64,000 bases of DNA, from assembly GCA_049890035.1 (NCBI GenBank), contig JBMHCG010000033.1, positions 1 through 64,000 of the forward strand. The letters are read 5' to 3'. The translations under genes and the position numbers were made by a program. The notes under the pieces were generated by a model. The model ran no database searches and had not been told where the DNA came from. It saw only the letters and a program-made list of their open reading frames with translations. Each line of letters begins with the position of its first letter. The stretch's first letter is position 1. Below, piece by piece: positions 43,255-51,713 of this stretch. This stretch comes from UBA11891 sp049890035. Lineage in GTDB: Bacteria; Bacteroidota; Bacteroidia; Flavobacteriales; Flavobacteriaceae.

Positions 43255-43733
43255 AAGAGGGTATAAATAGTATTGGGAATAAAAGTTGCCACTTTTTTGT
43301 TGACCGCTTCTAGAAGTATTTCATCACTTTTTTTAAAGGGATTTAATGCATTCGAGTCAATGTCTATTTGTCCTACATTAACCCCATCAACAAATAGAGG
43401 AACTACTAGTTCAGATCGAACCGCAATGTCACATGCGATATAGTTATCTTGTTCTTGAACGTCTGGCACAACAAAATTCTGATTACTTAATGCTACTTGT
43501 CCACAGATGCCTTTTCCAAAAGGAATTTCAGTGTGTTCCGTCGGGATGCCCGCAAACGCTTTCAAGTAAAGTGCTTTGGTTTGGTGATTAGCAAAATAAT
43601 ACCCCACCCAATTAAAATAATCAATCGCATCTTTCAGGAAAGCACAGATGCGCTCCAAGCGTTCTTTCCACCCCAGATTGGGTTCTGATATGATGGTATC
43701 TATGGCTGTTAAAATCTGTTGCTGTTCACTCAC
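43251..43733 (-). CDS. GAF-domain protein, free methionine-R-sulfoxide reductase-like
   Basis: A 160-residue single GAF domain closely resembling fRMsr (MsrC). WVGYYF and IPFGKGICGQVA are family-like. Aligning by spacing to the Escherichia coli enzyme, Cys77 (GICG) and Cys101 (IACD) match Cys94 and the catalytic Cys118, but the Cys84 position holds His67. Thus the usual resolving cysteine is absent. It starts at GTG 43733 and overlaps purH by 4 bp. Reductase activity is plausible but not certain. Confidence 0.8.
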   Translation of the reverse strand: MSEQQQILTAIDTIISEPNLGWKERLERICAFLKDAIDYFNWVGYYFANHQTKALYLKAFAGIPTEHTEIPFGKGICGQVALSNQNFVVPDVQEQDNYIACDIAVRSELVVPLFVDGVNVGQIDIDSNALNPFKKSDEILLEAVNKKVATFIPNTIYTLL

Positions 43734-43794
43734 GCGTTAAATTTTTCAAAAATATTAAAAACCCTTCTGCCAAATGGACTAAAGCGTAATATTT

Positions 43795-44508
43795 TTGAAG
43801 AAATCAGTTTTCGTGAAACAAGAATTTTATGTCTACGGAATGACCTGTGCGAATTGTCAGAAAAGCGTCCAGCAAAAGCTGGGTTCTTCACCTTTGGTTC
43901 GTAGTGTAGCCGTGGACTTAGAATCAGGAAAAGTGGAATTAATGGGTTCCGAACCCCTGGACAAAATCCAATTGGAAAAGATTTTGGGTCCAAAGTATAC
44001 TGTGGATACATTAGTATTTTCAAGTTCCCAAAATAAGCTAAAACAATTGTACCCTTTGTTTTTGATCTTATCCTATGTTGTTTTGGGGTCCCTGTTTTTG
44101 ATTAGAGAAAACCCTTCCCCCCAAAATTTCATGTACCACTATATGGGTTTGTTTTTTGTTGTCTTTAGCTTCTTCAAATTTCTTGATTATCAAGGGTTCC
44201 CCCATTCTTTTGCGCAATATGATCCTTTAGCCAAGAGAAGCCAATTGTATGCTTATCTCTATCCTTTTTTAGAGACCTTGTTGGGGATCGCTTTTTTGTT
44301 TCAATATCAATTGAGAGCGGCCCTGTGGGGTACCTTGATTCTTCTTTCCATTACGACCATTGGTGTGGTTCGTAGTTTGGTCAATCAGCGTCATATAGCA
44401 TGCGCCTGTTTGGGAACTGTTTTAAAATTGCCAATGACTGAGGCTACTCTGATCGAAAACAGCATTATGTTGATCATGTCGATCAGTATGTTGCTGTACG
44501 GTTTCTAA
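43795..44508 (+). CDS. HMA metal-binding domain fused to a four-TM MauE/DoxX-like membrane domain
   Basis: A 237-residue protein. An N-terminal heavy-metal-associated domain with GMTCANC (Cys18, Cys21; residues about 8-75) is followed by about four to six hydrophobic helices. A second Cys pair sits in HIACACLGTVLKLP near residue 200, recalling MauE-like proteins that handle thiols. No P-type ATPase or thioredoxin gene is adjacent. It starts at TTG 43795 or GTG 43813. It ends one base before the convergent DUF2141 gene. Confidence 0.72.
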   Translation: MKKSVFVKQEFYVYGMTCANCQKSVQQKLGSSPLVRSVAVDLESGKVELMGSEPLDKIQLEKILGPKYTVDTLVFSSSQNKLKQLYPLFLILSYVVLGSLFLIRENPSPQNFMYHYMGLFFVVFSFFKFLDYQGFPHSFAQYDPLAKRSQLYAYLYPFLETLLGIAFLFQYQLRAALWGTLILLSITTIGVVRSLVNQRHIACACLGTVLKLPMTEATLIENSIMLIMSISMLLYGF

Positions 44509-44934
44509 CTATCGGAGAAATAAAGTATGCTTGGTCACACCCTTTACTTCAAAAGCACTTTGAGAAAAGGAAGGGGGGCCCATAACACCGATGACGTTAT
44601 TTGAAAAACCATATTTTTCTTTGGGAAGACCCACCCATGTTTTGTCCAATCGTTGGTTGTTGTTTGCATCGTGGTAAGCCTTTATAGCGTACTTGCCTTC
44701 GGGCAGACTGTCAAAAATGACTTTTAGCTTGTTAGCCCGTACAGGTGTTTTTTGAAAGAAGTGGCTTTGTATGGAATTGTTATCAAAATCATTTTGATTA
44801 TCAAAAATACTTAGAAAAAAAGTCCCTGCAAGCTGTTCAATATTTTCCACTTCTATTTCCAGTCTGTGTTGTGCAAAGGTATGTGCAGTGCTTATGCTAA
44901 TCCATAGCAAAAACAAACGGCAGTGTAATCCCAT
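44509..44934 (-). CDS. DUF2141 exported protein
   Basis: A 141-residue protein with a signal peptide ending AHTFAQ. The DUF2141 signature is clear: GTFFLSIFDN, LPEGKYAIKAYHDANNNQ and LDKTWVGLPKEKYGFSNN. Function of the family is unknown; it is small, periplasmic and beta-rich. The ATG at 44934 is chosen at the signal peptide rather than an upstream ATG inside the groEL terminator. Confidence 0.82.
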   Translation of the reverse strand: MGLHCRLFLLWISISTAHTFAQHRLEIEVENIEQLAGTFFLSIFDNQNDFDNNSIQSHFFQKTPVRANKLKVIFDSLPEGKYAIKAYHDANNNQRLDKTWVGLPKEKYGFSNNVIGVMGPPSFSQSAFEVKGVTKHTLFLR

Positions 44935-44949
44935 GGCAATTTTTAAGTA

Positions 44950-44983
44950 AAAATAAAAAAACCTGCTCATTGAGCAGGTTTTT
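44950..44983 (-). terminator. Terminator after groEL
   Basis: On the minus strand AACCTGCTCA and TGAGCAGGTT form a tight near-perfect hairpin centred at 44970, followed by a seven-base T run. It ends the groES-groEL transcript 23 bp after the groEL stop; the flanking A and T tracts are nearly symmetric. Confidence 0.85.
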
Positions 44984-45005
44984 AAAACACCATTAAGGAG
45001 CTAAA

Positions 45006-46640
45006 TTACATCATACCCGGCATTCCACCACCGCCACCCATAGGAGGCATAGGAGGGGTTTCTTCCTTGATATCTACCAAAGCACATTCTGTGGTAAGAA
45101 TCATTCCCGCTACAGAAGCAGCGTTTTCAAGAGCCACTCGGGTTACCTTTTTGGGATCAATGATACCTGCTTTCAGCATGTCGACGTAAGTTCCGTCTTT
45201 TGCATTGTACCCGTGATTGGTTTTTCCTTCCAAGACTTTGGAAACGACGACAGAACCTTCCCCACCAGAGTTTTCAACGATGGTACGCAAGGGTGATTCA
45301 ATGGCTTTGTCAATAATTTGAACGCCAGTTTGTTCGTCTGGTGTGTCTGCTTTGAGTGATTCTAGAGCTTTCTTGGCATTGAGTAAAGCAACACCACCCC
45401 CAGCAACGATTCCCTCTTCGATGGCTGCACGTGTTGCATGGAGGGCGTCGTCAACGCGATCTTTTTTCTCTTTCATTTCAACTTCCGAAGGGGCCCCTAC
45501 ATAAAGTACTGCCACTCCACCAGCTAATTTGGCTAATCTTTCCTGAAGCTTTTCTTTGTCATAATCAGAAGTCGACGCTTCAATCTGAGATTTGATTTGT
45601 CCTACCCGTGCTTCGATAGCTGAAGCTTCTCCAGTTCCATTGACGACGGTTGTATTGTCCTTATCAATAGTTACTTTTTCAGCCGTACCCAACATGTCTA
45701 TGGTTACATTTTCCAATGTAAATCCACGCTCTTCGGAAATTACAGTTCCACCCGTCAAGATGGCGATATCCTCCAACATGGCTTTTCTTCGGTCACCAAA
45801 TCCAGGTGCTTTTACAGCAGCTATTTTAAGTGAGCCCCGAAGTTTGTTAACTACTAATGTAGCCAGTGCTTCTCCATCTACGTCTTCTGCAATAATGAGC
45901 AACGGCTTGCCAGACTGAGCAACGGGTTCCAATACAGGAAGCAAATCCTTCATGACCGATATTTTTTTGTCGTACAACAAAATGTAAGGAGCTTCTAAAT
46001 CGGCTTCCATTTTTTCAGAATTGGTCACAAAGTAGGGTGATAAATAGCCTCTGTCAAATTGCATTCCTTCAACAACATCTACATAAGTGTCGGTTCCTTT
46101 GGCTTCTTCTACAGTAATGACTCCTTCTTTACCCACTTTTTCAAAAGCTTCTGTTATCAAACCACCAATGGTATTGTCATTGTTGGCAGAAATACTGGCT
46201 ACTTGATGTATTTTTTCAGATGAATTACCTATTTCTTCTGATTGATCACCAAGGTTACTCACAATACTTTCTACTGCTTTATCGATCCCTCTTTTAAGAT
46301 CCAAAGGATTGGCACCGGCTGCTACGTTTTTGAGTCCATCTCGAACAATGGCTTGCGCTAGAATAGTCGCAGTTGTAGTTCCATCTCCGGCAAGGTCATT
46401 GGTTTTAGAAGCAACTTCTTTGACCATTTGAGCCCCCATATTTTCTAGGGTATCTTCCAATTCAATTTCTTTTGCAACACTGACTCCATCTTTGGTGACC
46501 TGGGGTGCGCCAAAAGATTTTCCAATGATTACATTTCTCCCTTTCGGACCTAAGGTTACTTTGACAGCATTGGCTAGGGCATCTACTCCGCGTTTGATGC
46601 CGTCCCGTGCTTCGATGTCAAATTCTATCTTCTTTGCCAT
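45006..46640 (-). CDS. groEL: Chaperonin GroEL
   Basis: A 544-residue 60-kDa chaperonin subunit. Nucleotide and hinge motifs such as VTLGPKGRNVIIGKS, DGTTTATILAQ and the apical-domain LEDIAILTGGTVISEE are intact, and the C terminus ends in the Gly/Met-rich tail PPMGGGGGMPGMM. It forms the folding chamber with GroES, encoded 18 bp upstream. Confidence 0.98.
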   Translation of the reverse strand: MAKKIEFDIEARDGIKRGVDALANAVKVTLGPKGRNVIIGKSFGAPQVTKDGVSVAKEIELEDTLENMGAQMVKEVASKTNDLAGDGTTTATILAQAIVRDGLKNVAAGANPLDLKRGIDKAVESIVSNLGDQSEEIGNSSEKIHQVASISANNDNTIGGLITEAFEKVGKEGVITVEEAKGTDTYVDVVEGMQFDRGYLSPYFVTNSEKMEADLEAPYILLYDKKISVMKDLLPVLEPVAQSGKPLLIIAEDVDGEALATLVVNKLRGSLKIAAVKAPGFGDRRKAMLEDIAILTGGTVISEERGFTLENVTIDMLGTAEKVTIDKDNTTVVNGTGEASAIEARVGQIKSQIEASTSDYDKEKLQERLAKLAGGVAVLYVGAPSEVEMKEKKDRVDDALHATRAAIEEGIVAGGGVALLNAKKALESLKADTPDEQTGVQIIDKAIESPLRTIVENSGGEGSVVVSKVLEGKTNHGYNAKDGTYVDMLKAGIIDPKKVTRVALENAASVAGMILTTECALVDIKEETPPMPPMGGGGGMPGMM

Positions 46641-46658
46641 AATTATCTATTTTTTGAA

Positions 46659-46928
46659 TTATACAATTGCGAGCAAGTCGCTTTCTTTCATGATTAAATA
46701 ATTTTTTCCCTCGTGTTGTAGCTCGGTACCTGCATATTTACCATACAATACGTTATCGCCAACGCTGACAGTAATAGGGTTTTCTTGGGTACCAGGCCCT
46801 ACAGCTACGATCGAACCTTTTTGGGGTTTTTCTTTTGCTGTATCGGGAATAATGATTCCAGAGGAAGTTGTTGTTTCTGCTGCCGCTGGCTCTACCAGTA
46901 CTCGGTCAGCTAGGGGTTTGATATTCAT
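46659..46928 (-). CDS. groES: Co-chaperonin GroES
   Basis: An 89-residue GroES subunit, shorter than the usual 95 or so but complete. PLADRVLVEP at the start, the mobile loop with SSGIIIPDTAKEKPQKG and the VLYGKYAGTE strand are all present. A promoter-like stretch with an inverted repeat lies just upstream, and the secG terminator separates it from the preceding genes. Confidence 0.96.
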   Translation of the reverse strand: MNIKPLADRVLVEPAAAETTTSSGIIIPDTAKEKPQKGSIVAVGPGTQENPITVSVGDNVLYGKYAGTELQHEGKNYLIMKESDLLAIV

Positions 46929-46958
46929 AAAAGTGTTTTTTAAATTTTGAGTTCAATA

Positions 46959-46991
46959 GGCACAAACTATGCCACACCCTTGTGGGGGTGT
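46959..46991 (-). promoter_or_regulatory. groES promoter region with inverted repeat and sigma54-like element
   Basis: On the minus strand TTGACA is followed by ACACCC-N6-GGGTGT (46974-46991) and TGGCATAGTTTGTGCC (46959-46974). The last element has the GG-N10-GC spacing of -24/-12 promoters and would start RNA about 20 bp before the groES ATG. The same bases could be read as a -33 TTG and an imperfect -7 TAGTTTG. No CIRCE element is visible. Confidence 0.4.
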
Positions 46992-47000
46992 CAAGGGTTG

Positions 47001-47032
47001 AAAAAAATGCCAGAGTGTCAGTTGTCTGGCAT
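47001..47032 (-). terminator. Terminator after secG
   Basis: ATGCCAGA (47007-47014) and TCTGGCAT (47025-47032) form an 8-bp stem with a 10-nt loop, followed on the minus strand by seven T residues. It lies 11 bp after the secG stop. Confidence 0.85.
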
Positions 47033-47042
47033 GCATCACTAT

Positions 47043-47381
47043 CTAATTGTTTGTTTCGGGTTCTTCAGGAATAGCCTCTGGGAGTGCTTGTGGAATGCTT
47101 TGCTCGACAGCTCCGTCTTGGATAAGCCGTGAATCTGACGCACGCTGTCCACCGGGCAGTGCCATGCTTGACAATAGTATGAGGATCATTAATAAGGTAG
47201 CCAGTACCCATGTGCTACGGTCTAAAAAGTCAGTTGTTTTTTGGACACCTCCCATTTGTTGTCCCCCGCCACCGAAAGAAGAGGAAAGCCCCCCCCCTTT
47301 GGGGTTTTGAACCATTACCACGAGAATCAATAAAAAACATACGACTATGATCAGAGCGATAAAAATGGAAAACGTACTCAT
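47043..47381 (-). CDS. secG: Protein translocase subunit SecG
   Basis: A 112-residue SecG with two membrane segments (about 4-24 and 55-75) flanking the conserved VVMVQNPKGGGLSSSFGG loop. The Pro/Glu-rich tail is typical of Bacteroidetes SecG. It assists SecYE translocation and lies 6 bp after the preceding TPR-like gene. Confidence 0.92.
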   Translation of the reverse strand: MSTFSIFIALIIVVCFLLILVVMVQNPKGGGLSSSFGGGGQQMGGVQKTTDFLDRSTWVLATLLMILILLSSMALPGGQRASDSRLIQDGAVEQSIPQALPEAIPEEPETNN

Positions 47382-47387
47382 AATAAA

Positions 47388-48158
47388 TTATTGTTTGGCT
47401 TGCTGTAAGCGTTTGATTTCTTTAATCTGGCTTGCAAAGAAAGTGTTTTTTTCTGGATATTTCAAGCTGAGTATTTTGTAGGCTTGGAGGGCTTTGCTGT
47501 ACTTGTGCTGTTGCATCAAAATTTTTGCCAGTGTTTCTGTCATCAATTCCTCTTTTGGAAGTTGTTGTTGGCTTGCAAGATCCGTTAGGGGAGCAATGGT
47601 GCTGGGGTTATTTATTTTTGGATTGTTTTCAATAAAAGCATCTATCAATTCCCATTTATTTTCTGCTGCATCCTTTTTTTGTTCCTGATTTTTGCTGATT
47701 TTTAGGTCTTTTTGGGGCATATTTGGGGCTCCGTTGCTGTGATCAAGCCAATCTAAAAACGATCGCATGCTGGGATTGTCAGTTGCTGTTTTTGTAGTGG
47801 GTTTTCTCTTTTTTCTCGTATTGGAACTTTTTGTCTGTAACGCTTTTTTTCGGAATGATTTTTTTGAACGGGATGCGGTGGTTTTCTCTTTGGCTGGGGT
47901 TTTGATGGACTCTTTTTCTCCTTTGTTTTCAATTTCGAGCCAATCTTTAAAAGCAGCCCGATTGAAAGCATGTATAGCGGCTTGTTCGGTGATTCGTTCC
48001 GCATCTATTTTCTTTTGGGCTTGCGCAGCTTTTGCCAAATAAGCCCATGGGGTTGGGAAAAAAGGATAATTCTGGGTCCATTCTTCCAATAGAGTGAGTT
48101 GTTCCTTGCTTAGGGGATCAAATGTTTCAATTAATTTCTCAAAACGGTCCGCTACCAT
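47388..48158 (-). CDS. TPR-like protein with Lys/Thr-rich linker, unknown function
   Basis: A 256-residue protein without a signal peptide. An N-terminal helical part (FDPLSKEQLTLLEEWTQNYPFF) is joined by a low-complexity basic linker (about residues 82-135) to a C-terminal helical segment with a TPR-like unit (LAKILMQQHKYSKALQAYKI). Found between lptE and secG in related genomes; function unknown. It overlaps lptE by 7 bp. Confidence 0.7.
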   Translation of the reverse strand: MVADRFEKLIETFDPLSKEQLTLLEEWTQNYPFFPTPWAYLAKAAQAQKKIDAERITEQAAIHAFNRAAFKDWLEIENKGEKESIKTPAKEKTTASRSKKSFRKKALQTKSSNTRKKRKPTTKTATDNPSMRSFLDWLDHSNGAPNMPQKDLKISKNQEQKKDAAENKWELIDAFIENNPKINNPSTIAPLTDLASQQQLPKEELMTETLAKILMQQHKYSKALQAYKILSLKYPEKNTFFASQIKEIKRLQQAKQ

Positions 48159-48691
48159 TTGGCCAATGTATCGTTAAATATATCCTGAGTAATCCGATCA
48201 AAAATATCTTTTAAAGCGGCATCACGGACATCGTAGACTTGCAAATCAGCTGGAAAGTCATAAAAAAAAGAATAACTTTTTTCCATATCATCCTCCTCGT
48301 TTTTGGTATTGAAATAGCGAAGTTTCACAGACATTTTCAGACGGTTTTGTGCCGCTTTTATGTCAGCCGTAGCGGCCATAGGAGTTACACTATACTCTGT
48401 AATTTCACCTTCATAAATAAGGTCGCCCCCAGAATTCACTAGTGATAAATTGGTTTGATTCAATAGCAAGTCTTGTAAGGCAATGGTAAAGTCGCGGTCC
48501 AATCCCGGTTCAACCGTTGAGCCCGGTCGATTTCCTGCCTGGTTTTCAAAATAGTTGACCTGGAATGTTTCCGTCCCGGGCGGAATCGAAGCCCCAGTGA
48601 AAGAGTAGATACCACAACTACACGGCAAAAAACTCAAGAAAAGCACAACCAGTACTCTATGACGGCTACCATATTTATTCTTCATCTTCAT
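48152..48691 (-). CDS. lptE: LPS-assembly lipoprotein LptE
   Basis: A 179-residue outer-membrane lipoprotein that plugs LptD. The N terminus has a lipobox-like FLPCSCG (Cys24 or Cys26) after a basic and hydrophobic region. The Bacteroidetes LptE start GIYSFTGASIPPGTETFQV is clear. It overlaps the sigma54 activator gene by 17 bp; nearby ATGs at 48685 and 48679 are alternatives. Confidence 0.85.
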   Translation of the reverse strand: MKMKNKYGSRHRVLVVLFLSFLPCSCGIYSFTGASIPPGTETFQVNYFENQAGNRPGSTVEPGLDRDFTIALQDLLLNQTNLSLVNSGGDLIYEGEITEYSVTPMAATADIKAAQNRLKMSVKLRYFNTKNEEDDMEKSYSFFYDFPADLQVYDVRDAALKDIFDRITQDIFNDTLAKW

Positions 48692-49943
48692 TCAAATCGA
48701 ATTGTTTGATTTTTCGATATAAAGTTCGTTCAGAAATGCCAAGTTCTTCCGCTGCTTTTTTTCTTCGACCATTACTACGCTGTAGGGCTCTACGAATCAT
48801 TTCTACTTCCTTTTCCTGTAAAGATAGCGGCTCTTCTTCTTCAATGGTTTCAACGAATTGGTATTTGTCATCAGCTTGTTTTGCATGCGTTGCCTCGATT
48901 TCTGGTGTGGCAACAGGCAGGGCTTCAAAACTCTCGGAAGATTCTTTTTGATTTGTAGTACCAAAGATTTTATTGATCAAAGTTTCGTTTTTTTCTTTGA
49001 ATTGAGGTTGGTCTTCGGCTTCCAACAAATCCTGTGTGAGTTGTTTCAAGTCATTGATGTCCGATTTCATATCAAAGAGTACTTTATACAAAATCTCACG
49101 TTCAGAAGAAAAATCACTTTTTGCTTTTTCTGTTTCTATCAATGCGGGTAGCTGAGCTTTGTCACTTGGAAGATAATTTCGCAGCTTTTCAGGGTCTATC
49201 ATTCGCTCTTTTTCCAAGACGGACATCTGTTCAGCAACGTTGCGCAATTGACGAATATTACCACTCCATCGGTGCTGACTGAGTAATTGCTGTGCGCTTT
49301 CATCCAATCGAAGTGCTGGCATTCGATATTTTTCAGCAAAATCCGCCGCAAACTTTCGAAATAGTAGATGTATGTCTTCTTTGCGATCTCTGAGTGGGGG
49401 GATATGAATTTCTACTGTACTTAATCGATAGTATAAGTCTTCACGGAATTTATTTTTTTGTATGGCTTCGTGCATTTTAACGTTGGTGGCAGCAACGATT
49501 CGGACATTGGTTTTCTGCACTTTCGATGAACCTACTTTAAAAAATTCCCCGTTTTCCAGGACGCGTAGTAACCGTACTTGGGTAGGGAGGGGGAGTTCCC
49601 CAACTTCATCTAGAAAAATGGTACCGCCGTCAGCTTCTTCAAAATAGCCACTTCGGGTACTGGTAGCTCCCGTAAATGCCCCTTTTTCATGTCCAAAAAG
49701 TTCACTGTCAATGGTTCCTTCAGGAATGGCACCACAATTCACAGCAATATATTTAGCATGTTTGCGCGCCGAATATTGATGAATAATCTTCGGGATGTTT
49801 TCTTTTCCAACACCACTCTCTCCTGTTACTAAAACAGATATTTCTGTGGCTGCTACACGGAGTGCTTTTTCCAGAGCACGATTGAGACCTGGATGATTCC
49901 CGATGATTCCAAAACGTTGTTTTACTTGTTGAATGTTATCCAT
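48675..49943 (-). CDS. Sigma54-dependent Fis-family transcriptional activator without sensor domain
   Basis: A 422-residue bacterial enhancer-binding protein. The AAA+ domain starts almost at the N terminus, with Walker A GESGVGKE (41-48), the sigma54-contacting GAFTGA (88-93), Walker B GGTIFLDEVGELP and the sensor RVVAATN-type region. A long acidic linker (about 265-370) leads to a C-terminal Fis HTH (EELGISERTLYRKIK). There is no receiver, GAF or PAS domain, so control is probably by level or partner. It lies between miaB and lptE, overlapping the latter. Confidence 0.92.
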   Translation of the reverse strand: MDNIQQVKQRFGIIGNHPGLNRALEKALRVAATEISVLVTGESGVGKENIPKIIHQYSARKHAKYIAVNCGAIPEGTIDSELFGHEKGAFTGATSTRSGYFEEADGGTIFLDEVGELPLPTQVRLLRVLENGEFFKVGSSKVQKTNVRIVAATNVKMHEAIQKNKFREDLYYRLSTVEIHIPPLRDRKEDIHLLFRKFAADFAEKYRMPALRLDESAQQLLSQHRWSGNIRQLRNVAEQMSVLEKERMIDPEKLRNYLPSDKAQLPALIETEKAKSDFSSEREILYKVLFDMKSDINDLKQLTQDLLEAEDQPQFKEKNETLINKIFGTTNQKESSESFEALPVATPEIEATHAKQADDKYQFVETIEEEEPLSLQEKEVEMIRRALQRSNGRRKKAAEELGISERTLYRKIKQFDLNEDEE

Positions 49944-49955
49944 GATTTGAGGAGT

Positions 49956-51467
49956 CTATATTCTATCCGAATGCCCTTGAGCCGTTCCAATCAGAGTGGT
50001 AGCTGTAGCCGAATCGACAGTTACTTCGACAAAGTCACCTACCTGATAATTTTCTTTTGGAAAAACAACAACAGTATTTTGAGTGGTTCGTCCACTCCAG
50101 TGTGTATCTGATTTTTTTGAGGATTTTTCAATCAGAACACAAACCGTCTTACCTATATAACGTTGGGTGCAAATCTTACTGTGTTGCTGTTGCAAAGCAA
50201 TGATTTCGTTGAGGCGTCTTTTTTTTACGTCTTCTGGTATGTCGTCTACAATCTTCCGGGCCGCTAAGGTCCCCGGTCTCTCGGAATAAGCAAACATAAA
50301 TCCAAAGTCGTATTGGACAAACCGCATTAGGTCTAATGTATCTTGATGGTCTTCCTCTGTTTCGGTGGGAAAACCAGCTATCATATCATGCGACAAACCA
50401 CATTCGGGCAGAATGGAACGAATGTTTCGGATGAGTTCAAAATAGTCTTCTCGTGTGTGCAATCGATTCATTTTTTGAAGGATGCGGTTGCTACCCGATT
50501 GAACGGGCAGGTGGATGTAGTTGCAAATGTTATCATACTTCGCCATGGTATGCAACACCTCAAGTGACATGTCCTGGGGATTGGAAGTAGAAAAACGAAT
50601 GCGCATATGCGGTTGCGCCTCCGCTACCAGTTGCAATAATTTTGAAAAATCAACTGCTGTTTTTTGTTGGAGTGGACTTGCCTTTTTAAAGTCTTTTTTC
50701 AGCCCTCCGCCGTACCATAAATAGCTATCAACGTTCTGGCCTAACAGTGTAATTTCTTTGAAGCCCTGTTCTGCTAAAGTCGCAATTTCTTGCAATATAC
50801 TTTTGGGATCTCGGCTCCGTTCGCGGCCTCGTGTAAATGGGACAACACAAAAGGTGCACATATTGTCACAACCTCTTGTGATGGTTACAAAAGCACTCAC
50901 TCCATTCGAAGACAAGCGAATCGGTGCAATATCTCCATAGGTTTCTTCTTTGGAAAGTAACACATTAACTGCTTCTCTGTTGGCCTCTGCTTCTTTTAAA
51001 AGATGGGGTAAGTCTTTGTAGGCGTCTGGCCCCACAACCAGATCAACAATTTTTTCTTCTTCGAGGAATTTGTGTTTAAGGCGTTCTGCCATACAACCCA
51101 AAACACCAACTTTGACACCTTTATTATTTTTTTTTATGTGCTGAAAATGAGACAATCGATTTCGTACTGTTTGTTCTGCCTTTTCACGTATTGAGCAAGT
51201 ATTGACCAAAATCAAATCGGCCTTGTCAAGGCTTTCTGTGGTTTGATACCCTTCTTTTTTAAGTATGGAAGCAACAACCTCGCTATCAGAAAAATTCATT
51301 TGACACCCATACGATTCGATGTACAAATTTTTGACCCCTTGATTGGAGGGATTGTCTGGCAAGACTTCGCCATTGAATGCATTCGGGTCTTTTGGAAGGG
51401 TATTCGATTGGCTTGGATCCAAATAGTCTTCTGATACAAATAAATGGGCTTTGCTTTTTGTTGTCAT
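49956..51467 (-). CDS. miaB: tRNA-2-methylthio-N6-dimethylallyladenosine synthase MiaB
   Basis: A 503-residue radical-SAM methylthiotransferase that modifies A37 of tRNAs. The UPF0004 domain provides three Fe-S cysteines (SYGCQMN, NTCSIRE, GCMAER), the radical-SAM domain has RGCDNMCTFC, and a TRAM domain closes the protein. An N-terminal extension of about 45 residues precedes the first motif. It is 12 bp from the sigma54 activator and divergent from topA. Confidence 0.96.
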   Translation of the reverse strand: MTTKSKAHLFVSEDYLDPSQSNTLPKDPNAFNGEVLPDNPSNQGVKNLYIESYGCQMNFSDSEVVASILKKEGYQTTESLDKADLILVNTCSIREKAEQTVRNRLSHFQHIKKNNKGVKVGVLGCMAERLKHKFLEEEKIVDLVVGPDAYKDLPHLLKEAEANREAVNVLLSKEETYGDIAPIRLSSNGVSAFVTITRGCDNMCTFCVVPFTRGRERSRDPKSILQEIATLAEQGFKEITLLGQNVDSYLWYGGGLKKDFKKASPLQQKTAVDFSKLLQLVAEAQPHMRIRFSTSNPQDMSLEVLHTMAKYDNICNYIHLPVQSGSNRILQKMNRLHTREDYFELIRNIRSILPECGLSHDMIAGFPTETEEDHQDTLDLMRFVQYDFGFMFAYSERPGTLAARKIVDDIPEDVKKRRLNEIIALQQQHSKICTQRYIGKTVCVLIEKSSKKSDTHWSGRTTQNTVVVFPKENYQVGDFVEVTVDSATATTLIGTAQGHSDRI

Positions 51468-51551
51468 TTTTTACGATTGATCTTTCGCAATAGCATTTTC
51501 AACTAACAAAATTACATAAAGTATCCAAACACTGAAAATTTGTCAGGTGTT

Positions 51552-51587
51552 ATGGCAGTTACAACCACTAATTTTTTAAACTGCCAT
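51552..51587. repeat. 9-bp inverted repeat between miaB and topA
   Basis: ATGGCAGTT (51552-51560) and AACTGCCAT (51579-51587) are perfect inverted copies 18 nt apart, in the divergent 246-bp region. It could be an operator for either gene or a transcript hairpin; neither strand has a following T run. Confidence 0.4.
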
Positions 51588-51713
51588 TGCATTAAAATTG
51601 GAATCGTAAATGCATTTATAGGACAAATAAATTGATCTATTGGTTCAGCGTTTTTATTTTGGAAAACACGTACTAAAAAAAACTAGCTACTTTTACAACG
51701 AAAAAAAGAGTGT

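Noticed and set aside
45592..45918. Plus-strand frame opposite groEL
   Set aside because: Shadow of the highly conserved groEL coding sequence.
46929..47042. CIRCE heat-shock operator before groES
   Set aside because: The TTAGCACTC-N9-GAGTGCTAA pattern is absent; only a different short inverted repeat is present.
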